Program-made: the position numbers and the translations under genes
Part shown: positions 1-8,714 of the stretch, piece after piece
Layout: each line of letters starts with the position of its first letter
Numbering within the stretch: the first letter of the stretch is position 1
Assembly (NCBI GenBank): GCA_037367405.1
Contig: JAZKJV010011400.1
Span: 7,066,501 to 7,130,500, forward strand
Origin: Ottelia alismoides
Lineage: Eukaryota; Streptophyta; Magnoliopsida; Alismatales; Hydrocharitaceae
DNA length: 64,000 nucleotides
Reading direction: 5' to 3'
Notes under the pieces: generated by a model
What the model was told of the DNA's origin: nothing
Database searches by the model: none
Seen by the model: the letters and a program-made list of their open reading frames with translations, nothing else

Positions 1-1
1 G

Positions 2-538
2 ATCAAGCAATCGATCAAGCGCGCACTGATTAACTCCGCCAAAACCATTCGCATTCCAGCCTACATGGTGGAGTTGCTGAGCAAATGGCGACGTGGATCG
101 GCCCGCTTGAGCGAAGAACTTGGTCGTACTCCAACGGCTGAAGAGATCGCTCGCGTGCTGGGAGTGCCCAAGAAAAAGTTGTCGATTATCAAGAAAGCGA
201 TTCAAGTTTATAACAGCGCTCCGCAGAGCGACCAGACCGATGCTGGTTGGTCGTTGGGCGAGATGGTTATGGACGAACGTCTGAAAGCCCCGGACGAAGA
301 ATTGCTGGATCATGATGTCCTGAGCACTGTGCTCGAGTTGTTGGAAACCCTCGAATCGCGCGAAGCCACGGTTTTGCGGATGCGATTCGGACTGGGCATG
401 CCACAATCTCATACGCTCAAAGAGATTGGCACACAGTTGGGTTTGACTCGCGAGCGAGTACGCCAAATTGAAACCGAAGCTTTAGCTAAACTGGCTGATG
501 GTTTGCGTGACCCCAAGGAACGAGCGGGGTTGGCATGA
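2..538 (+). CDS. RNA polymerase sigma-70 factor, RpoD/SigA-like (5' end outside window)
   Basis: The frame is open from base 2, so the gene starts upstream; the ATG at 65 is only internal. The visible part covers sigma region 3 and region 4. The TIRIPAYMVE segment is the end of region 2/start of region 3 seen in primary and group-2 sigma factors, followed by a region 3 helix (RTPTAEEIARVLGV) and the region 4 helix-turn-helix with TLKEIGTQLGLTRERVRQIE, which reads the -35 element. It directs core RNA polymerase to housekeeping-type promoters. Group 1 versus group 2 cannot be decided without the N-terminus. A hairpin follows the stop directly. Confidence 0.93.
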   Translation: MKQSIKRALINSAKTIRIPAYMVELLSKWRRGSARLSEELGRTPTAEEIARVLGVPKKKLSIIKKAIQVYNSAPQSDQTDAGWSLGEMVMDERLKAPDEELLDHDVLSTVLELLETLESREATVLRMRFGLGMPQSHTLKEIGTQLGLTRERVRQIETEALAKLADGLRDPKERAGLA

Positions 539-551
539 ACGACATAATAGC

Positions 552-620
552 GAGAGGACTCAGCGGCTGGGAAAACTAGTCCGGGGGGATGATTTTTACC
601 GCCGCTGATCCTCTCTGCTT
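552..620 (+). terminator. Probable terminator after the sigma factor gene
   Basis: Two complementary arms (552-567 and 601-615, GAGAGGA..TCAGCGGC pairing with GCCGCTGATCCTCTC, one bulged base) enclose a loop of about 33 bases and are followed by TGCTTTTA. It lies 13 bases after the sigma stop codon. The loop is long for a classic intrinsic terminator, so a regulatory leader role is possible. Nothing else was recognised between here and 873. Confidence 0.5.
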
Positions 621-873
621 TTATCTCTTCCAGAGGCCTTGGGGCACTCTGATCGTTCAATGCTTTCATAAACTTTGACGGTTGTGCCTGCGATGATATT
701 GGCTATCTGCCTGGCTTGTGCGCGTGGTAGTCAATTCGGTGCAGGTAAAATTCCATACAACCGATTCTCTGGGGACAGACCGTACGTGTAGGCTTACGTC
801 TCACGCCCGGTGTTTGCCGAGTTAATGGCAGCACGGATAGCTGCAACCAATCGAACCACTGCCAGGTACAGCC

Positions 874-2682
874 ATGGATGGCCGAAAAGCCCTGTTGCGT
901 AAAATGCTGATCGCATCGTTGGCGTGCACCAGTCTCGCCAATGGGCTGGCAGCGGATGATTTCATTCGTCCGCCCAGCAAACCGCGGCTCACTGCGCCCC
1001 GCCCCGATCAGGCGATTCGTCAACCAGCCACAACGCCAGTCATTCAACCTACGCCCTCAAGTGGTTCGCCGACTACTCCACCAGTTGCCGCACCAATTCC
1101 ATCAGCCACCGACAACCAGGCTTTGGCCGCGCCTAAGGCCACTCCGTTCGCCAGCGAACCCAAGCCCGCAGTTACGATCGTGCCTGCACCGTCTGGAACT
1201 GTTAACCCGGTGACGATGAACCCAGTTCCGGTGAATCCATCGCCGGTCAACCCGCCGATGTCGGTGCCTGAAAGCAACCGGCTGGAACTGGATGCGCCAG
1301 AGGTACCGTCCCAGGTTACCCGCGGACTGCCCGAGAAGAGCCCTGGCGAGAGTGTTCCTTCGCGAGTACCTGCTAACTTTGCCGCGCGTTCAACTGGCAA
1401 TCCCTTACCCGCCAAAACCGTTTCCACCAGTGCGTCGAACAGTCTGCCCCAACTAAACTGGCAACCCAGAGGCAGCACGACGGTCGTGCCACACAGCCGC
1501 GCAGCGAATATGGCCGGACAGGGACCAGCCTCGATCGAGAATGCTCCTTCGATTTTCGACGCGCCAGTTCCCGCAGCGCAACCAAAACGTACCAGCGATG
1601 TGCGTTTGGAAGCCGAACCGATTGAATATCCTGCCCCAATTGATCAGGACAAGCAAGCTCGCCAACAATTAGCCGAGCGTATCTCGAAACAGTTAACCGC
1701 AGTGCCCGTATCCACTGGCACCAGCCCTGCTCCGCTGGAACCTGGTGCAGGTTGGCAAGCGTTGGGCGAAGAGCTGAAGGCTCACGTGGCCCGCTGCGAC
1801 GAGCTTTTGTCGCGACGCGCATACCGATCGGCCATGGAAGAGGCCAGCGATGGTATCTTGCGATTGGCTCGCGCGTTGGACTTACGCGAGAACCGACCGA
1901 TCAGCGAACCAGCTTGGGCGGCCGCCCAGCAGAGCTTTCGCGAAGCCCTCGACTTCACTCGTATCGAACGCCTGGCCAACGATTCGCAACTGTTGGCCCA
2001 ACTGATCCAATCGCATGAGACCGAAGTGCTCCGCGGTGCGAACGTCGGCGAGCTGACTCCGCTGGCCGCTGCTCAACATTATCGTGCGCATGCCGAAACC
2101 TGTTTGGTCGCCGCCGCCCAAGGTCATCCTTGGTTCAGCGAACTGTATTACTGCATGGGGCGGGCGATGCAGGCTCAAGCAGAGACGGCTCGCCACAAAG
2201 CCGACGTGCTGACGCTGGAAGCCCTGTCCTACTTCCGCGCTGCTCAAGCGATCGATCCATCCAACGCGACTAACTCCAATCAATTGGCCTTCGTGCTCCT
2301 GCGACTGGATCGACCCAACGAAGCGATGTCACAGTTGCAACAGGTGATCACCCTGCCTGGCTGTCCGCTGGAAGCCTGGCAGAACCTGGTACAAGCCAGT
2401 TCGCGCTTGGGCGACAAGCAAACGGAGAAGTGGGCCGTTGATCAATACATGACGTTGAAGATGCAGGGCGTCGAACCAAGCGGGCCGGTCAATACGCTGC
2501 TCCAGGTCTCGCCCGAGCAGTTCATGGCGATGAGTCCGCGAACAGTGGGACCGATGATGCCAGCCAGTGGGGGACCAGTTGGGCCAGCCCCGACCATGCA
2601 AACGCCACCGCCACCGCCAGGCATGCAAACCAGTCCGCCGGCGCGCACTGCCAACAGTTCAATCTTCGGGATCTTTCGTTAA
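874..2682 (+). CDS. Secreted proline-rich protein with TPR-like region
   Basis: A 602-residue protein with an N-terminal hydrophobic signal-like stretch (LLRKMLIASLACTSLANGLA), then about 230 residues of Pro/Ala/Ser/Thr-rich low-complexity sequence, and a helical domain from about residue 285. Around residues 395-530 it shows TPR-type spacing (AQHYRAHAETCLVAAA; ALSYFRAAQAIDPSNA; LAFVLLRLDRPNEAMSQLQ), followed by a Pro/Gly-rich tail. An ATG at 904 is an alternative start. Its stop overlaps the start of the polysaccharide export gene (TAATG), so the two are translationally coupled, and it may be an envelope accessory protein of that exporter. The role is inferred from context only. Confidence 0.75.
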   Translation: MDGRKALLRKMLIASLACTSLANGLAADDFIRPPSKPRLTAPRPDQAIRQPATTPVIQPTPSSGSPTTPPVAAPIPSATDNQALAAPKATPFASEPKPAVTIVPAPSGTVNPVTMNPVPVNPSPVNPPMSVPESNRLELDAPEVPSQVTRGLPEKSPGESVPSRVPANFAARSTGNPLPAKTVSTSASNSLPQLNWQPRGSTTVVPHSRAANMAGQGPASIENAPSIFDAPVPAAQPKRTSDVRLEAEPIEYPAPIDQDKQARQQLAERISKQLTAVPVSTGTSPAPLEPGAGWQALGEELKAHVARCDELLSRRAYRSAMEEASDGILRLARALDLRENRPISEPAWAAAQQSFREALDFTRIERLANDSQLLAQLIQSHETEVLRGANVGELTPLAAAQHYRAHAETCLVAAAQGHPWFSELYYCMGRAMQAQAETARHKADVLTLEALSYFRAAQAIDPSNATNSNQLAFVLLRLDRPNEAMSQLQQVITLPGCPLEAWQNLVQASSRLGDKQTEKWAVDQYMTLKMQGVEPSGPVNTLLQVSPEQFMAMSPRTVGPMMPASGGPVGPAPTMQTPPPPPGMQTSPPARTANSSIFGIFR

Positions 2683-4139
2683 TGAGCAGCATTATGAGAC
2701 ATTGGACAATGGTGCTTGCAAGCTCGGCTGGTCCGGTCATCAGCCATTCCGCTACGGCACTGCTCAGTCTGGTGACGCTCGGCGGAGCACTGGCTGTCAG
2801 CACTGTCGCCACCGCACAGACCTACTACCCACAGTTTGCTTATCAACAGGATTTGGGCAAGAAGACCGACACCCTTGCTCCCTCGAGCACGTCCAATCAA
2901 CTTGAGCCCAAGGCAGAAGAACTTCCGGGCAAGGCTGTCAGGCCAGCCAGGACGGAGGACATCAAGCTCTACTCGCCACCACCCTCCAAGCCTCCGACCT
3001 GGCAAATGCCGCCGGCGCCCAACAGCAATTGCAACTTCAGCGCATGCAATTTGCCCGCTCAACATGACGCGCCGGTGGGCCGCTGCTTGCCTTGTATCAA
3101 AGCTGTCGACTGCGCAAACTCTCCGTTTCCACAGCGCTGGTCCGACGCATTACCCAATCAGTTCGGTCCCTTGGGACACGGTGAACACATTGGCCCGGTT
3201 CGCTTGCCATCGCTCAATCAACAACGTCTGCGAGTCAACGACCGCCTGCGCTTCGTTTACACACGCAACTGCACGATGCAATCCAATCCATACCGCTTGA
3301 TCGTCGGCGACGAACTGATGATCGAATCGGTAACGGAAGATAAAGTTCGTCAAGGTGACCTGGCCACCAAAGGTGTGCAAATTCAACCCGATGGCTTCCT
3401 GTATCTCAAACAAGTTGGCGCGGTGCGGGCAGAAGGCTTGACGATCCAGCAATTGCGCAAGAACCTGGAACAGGCCTACCTCGATATTGGTCTCAAGACC
3501 CCAGCCATTTCCGTCATGCCAGTGCGTACCAACGTCAGATTGGATTATGTGCTAGCCTCCGTCGACACGCGCGGCAATGTTAGCGGTGGTCAGACCTTCC
3601 AGGATTCCGTCCATTCCGACGGCACCGTGCGACTACCGACGATTGGCTCGGTCTGCGTCCTGGGTATGTCGCTGGACGAAGTCAAACGCGAAGTCAACCT
3701 GCGTTATGCAGAAGAAGTTTGGGGACTGGAAGTCGACGTAACGCTCGAGCAAGAAGCTGCTCACTTTGTCTTCGTGTATGGGGAAGTGAACAAACCAGAT
3801 CGCTATCAGTTGCAGGGCCCAACCTCGGTAACCCAAGCCCTGGCGCTGGCCGGCGGTATCAAAGTTGGTGGCAACGCGCGGACTGTGGTCATCTTCCGTC
3901 GCACCGAAGACTGGCGCATGGTGGCCACGCAACTGGATTTGCGTGGTGAACATCTAGGTCGCATCGCTACGCCCAAAGATGAAATCTGGTTGCGTGACAA
4001 CGACCTGGTGATCGTACCGCCCATGCCGATCAAAGTATTTGATAACTTTGTGAAGTTGGTCTTCACCGACGGTATCTACGGCATCGTACCTTTCGGCGGC
4101 TTCAGCATCACAAGATTCCAACAAGCCGGAATCAACTAA
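2682..4139 (+). CDS. Polysaccharide biosynthesis/export protein (Wza-like, SLBB domains)
   Basis: A 485-residue outer-membrane-type polysaccharide export protein. After an N-terminal hydrophobic segment and a Pro/Cys-containing linker, the Poly_export core begins near residue 205 (NPYRLIVGDELMIESVTED), with the typical QIQPDGFLYLKQVGAV strand and AEGLTIQQLRKNLEQAYLD helix. SLBB-type modules follow (VFVYGEVNKPDRYQLQG, VTQALALAGGI). Such proteins form the export channel for exopolysaccharide or capsule. No glycosyltransferase or chain-length tyrosine kinase gene lies nearby, so its polysaccharide locus is elsewhere or split. The start overlaps the preceding stop. Confidence 0.88.
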   Translation: MSSIMRHWTMVLASSAGPVISHSATALLSLVTLGGALAVSTVATAQTYYPQFAYQQDLGKKTDTLAPSSTSNQLEPKAEELPGKAVRPARTEDIKLYSPPPSKPPTWQMPPAPNSNCNFSACNLPAQHDAPVGRCLPCIKAVDCANSPFPQRWSDALPNQFGPLGHGEHIGPVRLPSLNQQRLRVNDRLRFVYTRNCTMQSNPYRLIVGDELMIESVTEDKVRQGDLATKGVQIQPDGFLYLKQVGAVRAEGLTIQQLRKNLEQAYLDIGLKTPAISVMPVRTNVRLDYVLASVDTRGNVSGGQTFQDSVHSDGTVRLPTIGSVCVLGMSLDEVKREVNLRYAEEVWGLEVDVTLEQEAAHFVFVYGEVNKPDRYQLQGPTSVTQALALAGGIKVGGNARTVVIFRRTEDWRMVATQLDLRGEHLGRIATPKDEIWLRDNDLVIVPPMPIKVFDNFVKLVFTDGIYGIVPFGGFSITRFQQAGIN

Positions 4140-4164
4140 CCGACCCCGCGCCAATCCGCATTCC

Positions 4165-4283
4165 CGTAGCCACCGTCGCCAGACGGTGGATGCGATAGTA
4201 AACACGATCTAAGGTAGCCACCGTCGCCAGACGGTGGACGCGGTAATAAACGTTTTCCACCGCTTGGCAGCGGTGGCTACGGG
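4165..4283. repeat. R1 paired-hairpin repeat (three half-units)
   Basis: Two direct copies of the half-unit GTAGCCACCGTCGCCAGACG(GTGGA) at 4166 and 4214, then the opposing half (TTTCCACCGCTTGGCAGCGG, ending GGTGGCTAC) at 4255-4280. Each half folds into a hairpin, and the outer ends GTAGCCACC/GGTGGCTAC are inverted repeats. It lies between the ends of convergent genes. Further copies are at 24.2, 29.2, 40.8, 41.6 and 60.2 kb. Confidence 0.9.
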
Positions 4284-4290
4284 TTTCCAC

Positions 4291-4953
4291 TTAACCGACG
4301 ACATCATAAAGTTCCATGAATACCTCACGCAGGTTTTCATGGTGCTTGGCCAGCAGTTGGGCCACTCGCGCCTCATCCAGTAGTTCAGTACGGCCAGGGT
4401 ATTCCGCTGGCACTAATCTCTCCAGTGTGGCCATGGCCAGCTCAAGAGTCATGCGGGCTCGGTACAGAGTGGGCAACCACGTAGGCCGGTGACTGGTCAG
4501 TAGCAGTCCCTGGCGTCGCATTTGCGTCAGCCTAAGCAATCGCAGCCGCATCCAGATTGACAGCTGCTCGTAACCATCGATCACCCAGAGGACTGGGCTC
4601 TGGGAAGTTTGCTGAAACGCCGCGCGCAGCAGTTGGCCACTGGCGCGCTGGCCACGCAAGCCCAGCCAGATCACATCTCCGGCGCCAAGTTCCAGCTTGG
4701 GCCACTCCCTTTGTTCATGAGCCGCCACGCGCAACTTTACCGATCCTAAGGTCGGCACAAGATGCGCTAGTAGGGTAGACTTGCCGGCCCCGTGGTTACC
4801 AACAATAGCCGCTCGCTGGTGACATTGATGAACAAATCGATGGGCAATCGCTGCGACCGTCGAGTCTTCGTCCTGGGCAATCCATGGAAGTTGACCAGGT
4901 GCCACAAAGCGGGTCGCAAAGGGATTGCTTTTGAGGCCAGATGAACCTGTCAC
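4291..4953 (-). CDS. P-loop ATPase of unknown role, third gene of arrestin-like operon
   Basis: A 220-residue protein with a Walker A motif GNHGAGKST near residue 53 and a Walker B-like strand SPVLWVIDGYEQL near residue 140, so it should bind and hydrolyse ATP. The layout (single P-loop, IDG in Walker B, no ABC signature) resembles a small AAA/STAND-type or ExeA-like ATPase, but no family could be fixed. The GTG start overlaps the stop of the preceding gene (TAGTG), indicating coupled translation with the two arrestin-like genes at 4953-6379. It probably works with them at the membrane; this is inference from the operon. Confidence 0.7.
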   Translation of the reverse strand: MTGSSGLKSNPFATRFVAPGQLPWIAQDEDSTVAAIAHRFVHQCHQRAAIVGNHGAGKSTLLAHLVPTLGSVKLRVAAHEQREWPKLELGAGDVIWLGLRGQRASGQLLRAAFQQTSQSPVLWVIDGYEQLSIWMRLRLLRLTQMRRQGLLLTSHRPTWLPTLYRARMTLELAMATLERLVPAEYPGRTELLDEARVAQLLAKHHENLREVFMELYDVVG

Positions 4954-5405
4954 TAGACTTCGCGGGTAACATGACCCAGATAGAAAGGTTGTTCGGCGCT
5001 GATCTCACGTCCACCTTTTAGGAACAGTCGCAGGCGAACACACCAGCGTATCTTGAACAAGCGTCCTTCGTAACTGAGCGGGCACAGTGGCAAGCGAGTC
5101 GTCAGCGTGCGCGGATCAGCTAGCGGGCGTTCCAACAACTGGTTGCCGGTGAGACGTTCAAAGTAATGAACACCGATATCTTCCGAGCCCTTGCCTTCGG
5201 TTGACCATAGTACCGAAGCCTCAAGCCCATCGATGTTCTCTGCTGGTACGCGATGGATGCTGAACTCAAAATCCAACGTATCACCCGGTTCCAATCCGGG
5301 GTGCAGGGATAGCAAACGAAGGCCTATGGCTGGTTCGGTGCGACGCGAACTACGCTCAAGGGAGGATGAACCACGACGGGAAAACTTCGGCAAAACGATG
5401 GCCAC
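4953..5405 (-). CDS. Arrestin-like beta-sandwich protein (second gene of operon)
   Basis: A 150-residue, mostly beta-strand protein without a signal or membrane segment. The pattern LHPGLEPGDTLDFEFSIHR...LEASVLWSTEGKGSEDIGVHYFERL...LPLCPLSYEGRLFKIRWCVRLRLFL is that of an arrestin-like sandwich domain. It overlaps the upstream membrane gene by 82 bases in another frame; an AAGGAG about 16 bases before the ATG supports this start, although a later start is possible. It overlaps the downstream ATPase gene by one base. Likely a soluble partner of the membrane protein; function unknown. Confidence 0.65.
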   Translation of the reverse strand: MAIVLPKFSRRGSSSLERSSRRTEPAIGLRLLSLHPGLEPGDTLDFEFSIHRVPAENIDGLEASVLWSTEGKGSEDIGVHYFERLTGNQLLERPLADPRTLTTRLPLCPLSYEGRLFKIRWCVRLRLFLKGGREISAEQPFYLGHVTREV

Positions 5406-6379
5406 CGAGTGCTGTCTCCTTCTACAACCACTTTCCAGACGATCGCATTGTGCTGCCCCTGGAACGAATGCATCGTATCAGATGGAAGCCTGAACTGGCA
5501 ATCGATTTCCAGAGGATGTTCGGGCTCGGCCCGACAATTCTCTTGTTCGCAAACAATGTGCCGCACCACTGGGACACGTTCGGTCCGCACATCGGTGCCT
5601 TGTTGATAAGTGCTCTCTTCATAACAGACCATCGCCAGCGTCAAGCGGCGGAAGGTCACGCGTCCGTACTGACATAGATATAACGAGAATTCTTCGCCAG
5701 GCAACAGTGGGATGTGACTGATTTCTGCAATGGTGGGTCCTAAGCCACTAAGCCGGCGGAAAAGGGTAAAGAACCACCGAGCCGCGTAGAAACCGATCAC
5801 CGAAAAGGGCACCAGCAGCAAGGTCAAAAACCAGTTCGGTGTCCCTCGAGCAAAGTAGCCGACGGCAATCACGATCAGAATCGCCAGCAATCCGTTCCAG
5901 GCCGCCGCGAAGGAAAAGCTCAACACCAGCGGCCCAATCTCGCCGCGTTGCCCAGCCAGTCGATAGGCCAGCCGCTCACCCGGGCTATCGGTAAAAGCAC
6001 GCAGGCTGGGCGTGTTGGGCAATTCCTCCAAAGCCGCCGGCCCGCGCGATCGGCGCTGATGCTCGCGCTCGGCCTGCTGAGCCAGGGCGGAACGCAATTC
6101 CGGCGAAGCCACGGTCTGCACCACGCGCAAGATCAAACCGCTCAGCCCAATAGCCACGAAGGACAGGCTGGCAAAGATCATCAGCCAAAAACCGAAGCCA
6201 ATGCGTATAATCTGCGATTCAGGCCAGAACAGTTGGCGCGAGCCGAGGATTGTCAGTGAGACAATGCCCAGCAAAAACAGCGATCCGAAGAAGGCTGCCT
6301 CGCCCACACTGCCAATGACCCACCAACCGCTCATGCGGCTGCCGCGTTTCTTCCCAAACAATCGCACCAGTTTCGACAC
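5324..6379 (-). CDS. Membrane protein with C-terminal arrestin-like domain (first gene of operon)
   Basis: A 351-residue protein with four predicted membrane segments: residues about 21-47, 57-85, 150-178 and 185-210. The C-terminal beta-rich domain (about 215-345) has arrestin-like features: PGEEFSLYLCQYGRVTFRRL, a strand CYEESTYQQGTD, then HPLEIDCQFRLPSDTMHSF, NAIVWKVVVEG and a final FPVVV strand. It starts at GTG with AGGAG about 10 bases upstream, and its start is only 12 bases from the divergent propeller gene, so a shared, very compact control region is likely. The domain call comes from strand pattern and motif wording, not a search. Confidence 0.65.
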   Translation of the reverse strand: MSKLVRLFGKKRGSRMSGWWVIGSVGEAAFFGSLFLLGIVSLTILGSRQLFWPESQIIRIGFGFWLMIFASLSFVAIGLSGLILRVVQTVASPELRSALAQQAEREHQRRSRGPAALEELPNTPSLRAFTDSPGERLAYRLAGQRGEIGPLVLSFSFAAAWNGLLAILIVIAVGYFARGTPNWFLTLLLVPFSVIGFYAARWFFTLFRRLSGLGPTIAEISHIPLLPGEEFSLYLCQYGRVTFRRLTLAMVCYEESTYQQGTDVRTERVPVVRHIVCEQENCRAEPEHPLEIDCQFRLPSDTMHSFQGQHNAIVWKVVVEGDSTRWPSFCRSFPVVVHPPLSVVRVAPNQP

Positions 6380-6391
6380 TCAGGGGCTCCT

Positions 6392-7696
6392 ATGTCCGCT
6401 CGCCGGTTCCAATCCATAGCGTTAGCCATCATACTGAGCTTTGGCCCAATCGGGACGGGGGCGGGTATTCTAAACTCCATTTGCTCGGGTGGCGATTGGC
6501 CGCAGATACTCGGGCCTGTACGCAGCGGTCAAACCAGCGGCGAAAAACCAATCGCAGCCGATTGGCAGGCCAAGGCACCCAAAGTACTGTGGCGTCTGCC
6601 GGCCGAAAGCGGCTATGCCGGGGCCACGATTGTCGGTAACAGACTGTTTGCATTCGATCGCCGGGGCGACCAGGAACGCTTGACCGCTCACGATTTGGCC
6701 AGCGGCCAGTCGCTTTGGCAAGCCGCCTGGCCAGCCACTTACCGCTCGGGCATCAACCCCGACATTGGACCGCGCGCCGTGCCCTGCATCGTAGGCAACC
6801 GAGCAGTTTGTTATGGCGCCGCCGGCATCTTGGTCTGTGTCGACACCGACAACGGCAAGCTCGTGTGGCAGCGCCCGCTGCGCAAAGAACTGAAAGCCGA
6901 AGATGGTTATTTCGGCGCTGGCAGCTCGCCGATCGTGATCGGCCAAAACGTCGTTGTGAACGTAGGCGGCAAGCAAGCCGGCATTGTGGGTATCTCTTTG
7001 CGCGATGGCAGCGATCAATGGACGGCGACCAACTTTGATGCCAGTTATTCATCGCCCGTCGAGGTTCAGCTCGACGGCGTCCCGGCTGCTTTGGTGGTCA
7101 CGCGCCTGCAGACAGTTTTACTGCGAGCTGATAATGGACAAGTTATCGGGCAAACCGATTTCGGCTCGCGCGGTCCGACCGTTAACGCAGCCACACCCAT
7201 TGCCATCGGCGCTGATCGTTATCTTTTGACCGCCAGCTACGGCATCGGCACCAAGATTCTGTCGGTGGCCGATGGCAAATTGTCCGCTGTGAAGGTCGAC
7301 CGCGACTTGCTGGCCAGTCAGTACAACACCCCGGTGTTGGTGGGTGGCAGCATCATCGGGGCTAACGGTCGCGAAGACATGGGAGGTGTGACGCTGCGAA
7401 CGATCGACGCGCAGAGTTTAAAGCTGGTCGACGAGCAGAGTCTCCCTGGGCCGACGCATCTGATCGCCAATGGCAATCAGCTCTTGATGATTAGCAACGA
7501 TGGACAACTGTCGCTGGCTGAATTGACCGATGGCAAACCGAAGGTTGTCTCGACATACAACTTGACGGATACCACCAGTCGAGGCCAGGTCTTCCGCGCC
7601 TTACCAGCCTACGCCAACGGCATCCTGATTACGCGCTCCAGCAAAGAAGATGGTAGCGGCGGCCAGTGGATCGCGCTGGCCTTGCCGACCCAATAG
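6392..7696 (+). CDS. Secreted PQQ-propeller (BamB-like) repeat protein
   Basis: A 434-residue protein with a signal peptide (about residues 1-30), then WPQILGPVRSGQTSGE, the usual opening of planctomycete PQQ-binding-like propellers. Blade motifs repeat: LTAHDLASGQSLWQAAWP, LVCVDTDNGKLVWQRPL, IVGISLRDGSDQWTATNF, each with the terminal GxxxW-type signature. Such proteins are periplasmic beta-propellers; they resemble PQQ dehydrogenases and BamB, but the conserved quinoprotein catalytic residues are not evident, so a scaffold role is more likely. It is transcribed divergently from the arrestin-like operon. Confidence 0.85.
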   Translation: MSARRFQSIALAIILSFGPIGTGAGILNSICSGGDWPQILGPVRSGQTSGEKPIAADWQAKAPKVLWRLPAESGYAGATIVGNRLFAFDRRGDQERLTAHDLASGQSLWQAAWPATYRSGINPDIGPRAVPCIVGNRAVCYGAAGILVCVDTDNGKLVWQRPLRKELKAEDGYFGAGSSPIVIGQNVVVNVGGKQAGIVGISLRDGSDQWTATNFDASYSSPVEVQLDGVPAALVVTRLQTVLLRADNGQVIGQTDFGSRGPTVNAATPIAIGADRYLLTASYGIGTKILSVADGKLSAVKVDRDLLASQYNTPVLVGGSIIGANGREDMGGVTLRTIDAQSLKLVDEQSLPGPTHLIANGNQLLMISNDGQLSLAELTDGKPKVVSTYNLTDTTSRGQVFRALPAYANGILITRSSKEDGSGGQWIALALPTQ

Positions 7697-7752
7697 AAGT
7701 CCATCGATCGATAGTCATTTCGAACACTATCTTCGTGGGCATCGCTGCCAGG

Positions 7753-8115
7753 TTTTGATGTCGCGCTTCTTCGCATGTCAACTCATGTCACCTGCCCCAG
7801 CGGTCACGGCATGGGAGGGCGAGGTTCCACCCGAGCCTTGGGCCCCGAGCGCCAATGCAGTCCCATTGGAATTTGAGTTTTGAATCATGGCGCGAGGCGC
7901 AGACGAACGTCCGCAGGCCATTTATGCCAGGCCGTTAACACCCATGAATCTTTGGTTGGTGATACAAACTGAAAGCTCGGCCAGAGCCTCGCCCTCCCAG
8001 CGTTCCTGCGCTTGGGAGAGGTTACCTACTGCAAACCCTCGTTACTACGAGACTTAAAAGCTGCACGACCTCCCCCAAGCTGCGCCCCGGGAGAGGTGAC
8101 TCGCATCATCAAAAC
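7753..8115. repeat. R3-like ends bracketing an R4 element
   Basis: The left edge (7753-7799: TTTTGATGTCGCGC...ATGTCACCTGCCCC) and the inverted right edge (8071-8115: GGGAGAGGTGACTCGCATCA...AAAAC) resemble the terminal repeats of the 29230-29455 element. The interior holds the R4 repeat. The whole 7697-8137 gap is occupied by this repeat structure; I see no gene in it. Confidence 0.55.
7813..7998. mobile_element. R4 MITE-like element, copy 1
   Basis: About 186 bases with inverted ends GGGAGGGCGAGG / CCTCGCCCTCCC. The interior contains GTTTTGAATCATG, a GCAGACGAACGTCCGCA stem and ATGAATCTTTGG...TGGTGATAC. All three landmarks recur, in inverted orientation, in the element at 51270-51479, so the two are copies of one family. 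There is no coding capacity. Confidence 0.65.
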
Positions 8116-8137
8116 AGCCAAGTGGTGGAAAGCTTTG

Positions 8138-8602
8138 TTATTGCTTGTCAGATTGATGAGCACTAGTGTCTATAGGGTAGGTATACACGACGGCATGTTG
8201 CGCGTCCTCGACTCCGCCAGTGGCCTTGTAGAACAATTGAGCGGCGACATTGTCAACTGAAGCCGCGACCCAAGCCTCAACACAGCCTTGGTTCCTTCCC
8301 CATTCAAGCATCGCAGCAAGCAGTCGTGTCCCAATTCCGCGGCGATGAAATCGGGCGGATACCCCAACTTCGTTGATAAATAGCGATTTTGGTTTGTCGG
8401 GATGCACATAGGCAATTCCCGTTGCCATTCCAATCACGCGGCCGTCAAGGGTTGCAACAATCAGTGCGTTGGACAAGTTGCTCAGGTACTCGTAGAGCAG
8501 GGCTGGGCTGACAGGATTGTCAAAGACATCAGCGTCAACATCGGCTAGCAGCGAAGCTGTCGCTTGAGTCACTACATGGATCATGATGGATTGATCATTC
8601 AT
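8138..8602 (-). CDS. GNAT family N-acetyltransferase
   Basis: A 154-residue protein with the GNAT core. A central strand (LFINEVGVSARFHRRG) leads into the acetyl-CoA pyrophosphate loop RRGIGTRLL, followed by the helix LEWGRNQGCVEAWVAASVDN and AAQLFYKATGG at the C-terminus. The arrangement resembles the aminoglycoside 3-N-acetyltransferase (AAC(3)-I)-like branch, but the substrate cannot be assigned. The ATG at 8602 was chosen over a TTG at 8614. It is the last gene of the minus-strand accessory block (8.1-21.2 kb). Confidence 0.85.
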   Translation of the reverse strand: MNDQSIMIHVVTQATASLLADVDADVFDNPVSPALLYEYLSNLSNALIVATLDGRVIGMATGIAYVHPDKPKSLFINEVGVSARFHRRGIGTRLLAAMLEWGRNQGCVEAWVAASVDNVAAQLFYKATGGVEDAQHAVVYTYPIDTSAHQSDKQ

Positions 8603-8714
8603 GACACGCAGCAATTAAAGGGATAACGGGAGGGTTTGGGTGAACTCGAGCAGTTAGCTTTACGCATGTCAAACCGGCTGATAGAGGCTTACGGCAACAG
8701 CGCTTTGTTCTCCG

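Noticed and set aside
4165..4283. CRISPR array
   Set aside because: The repeats are palindromic half-units without equal-length unique spacers, and no cas genes occur in the window.
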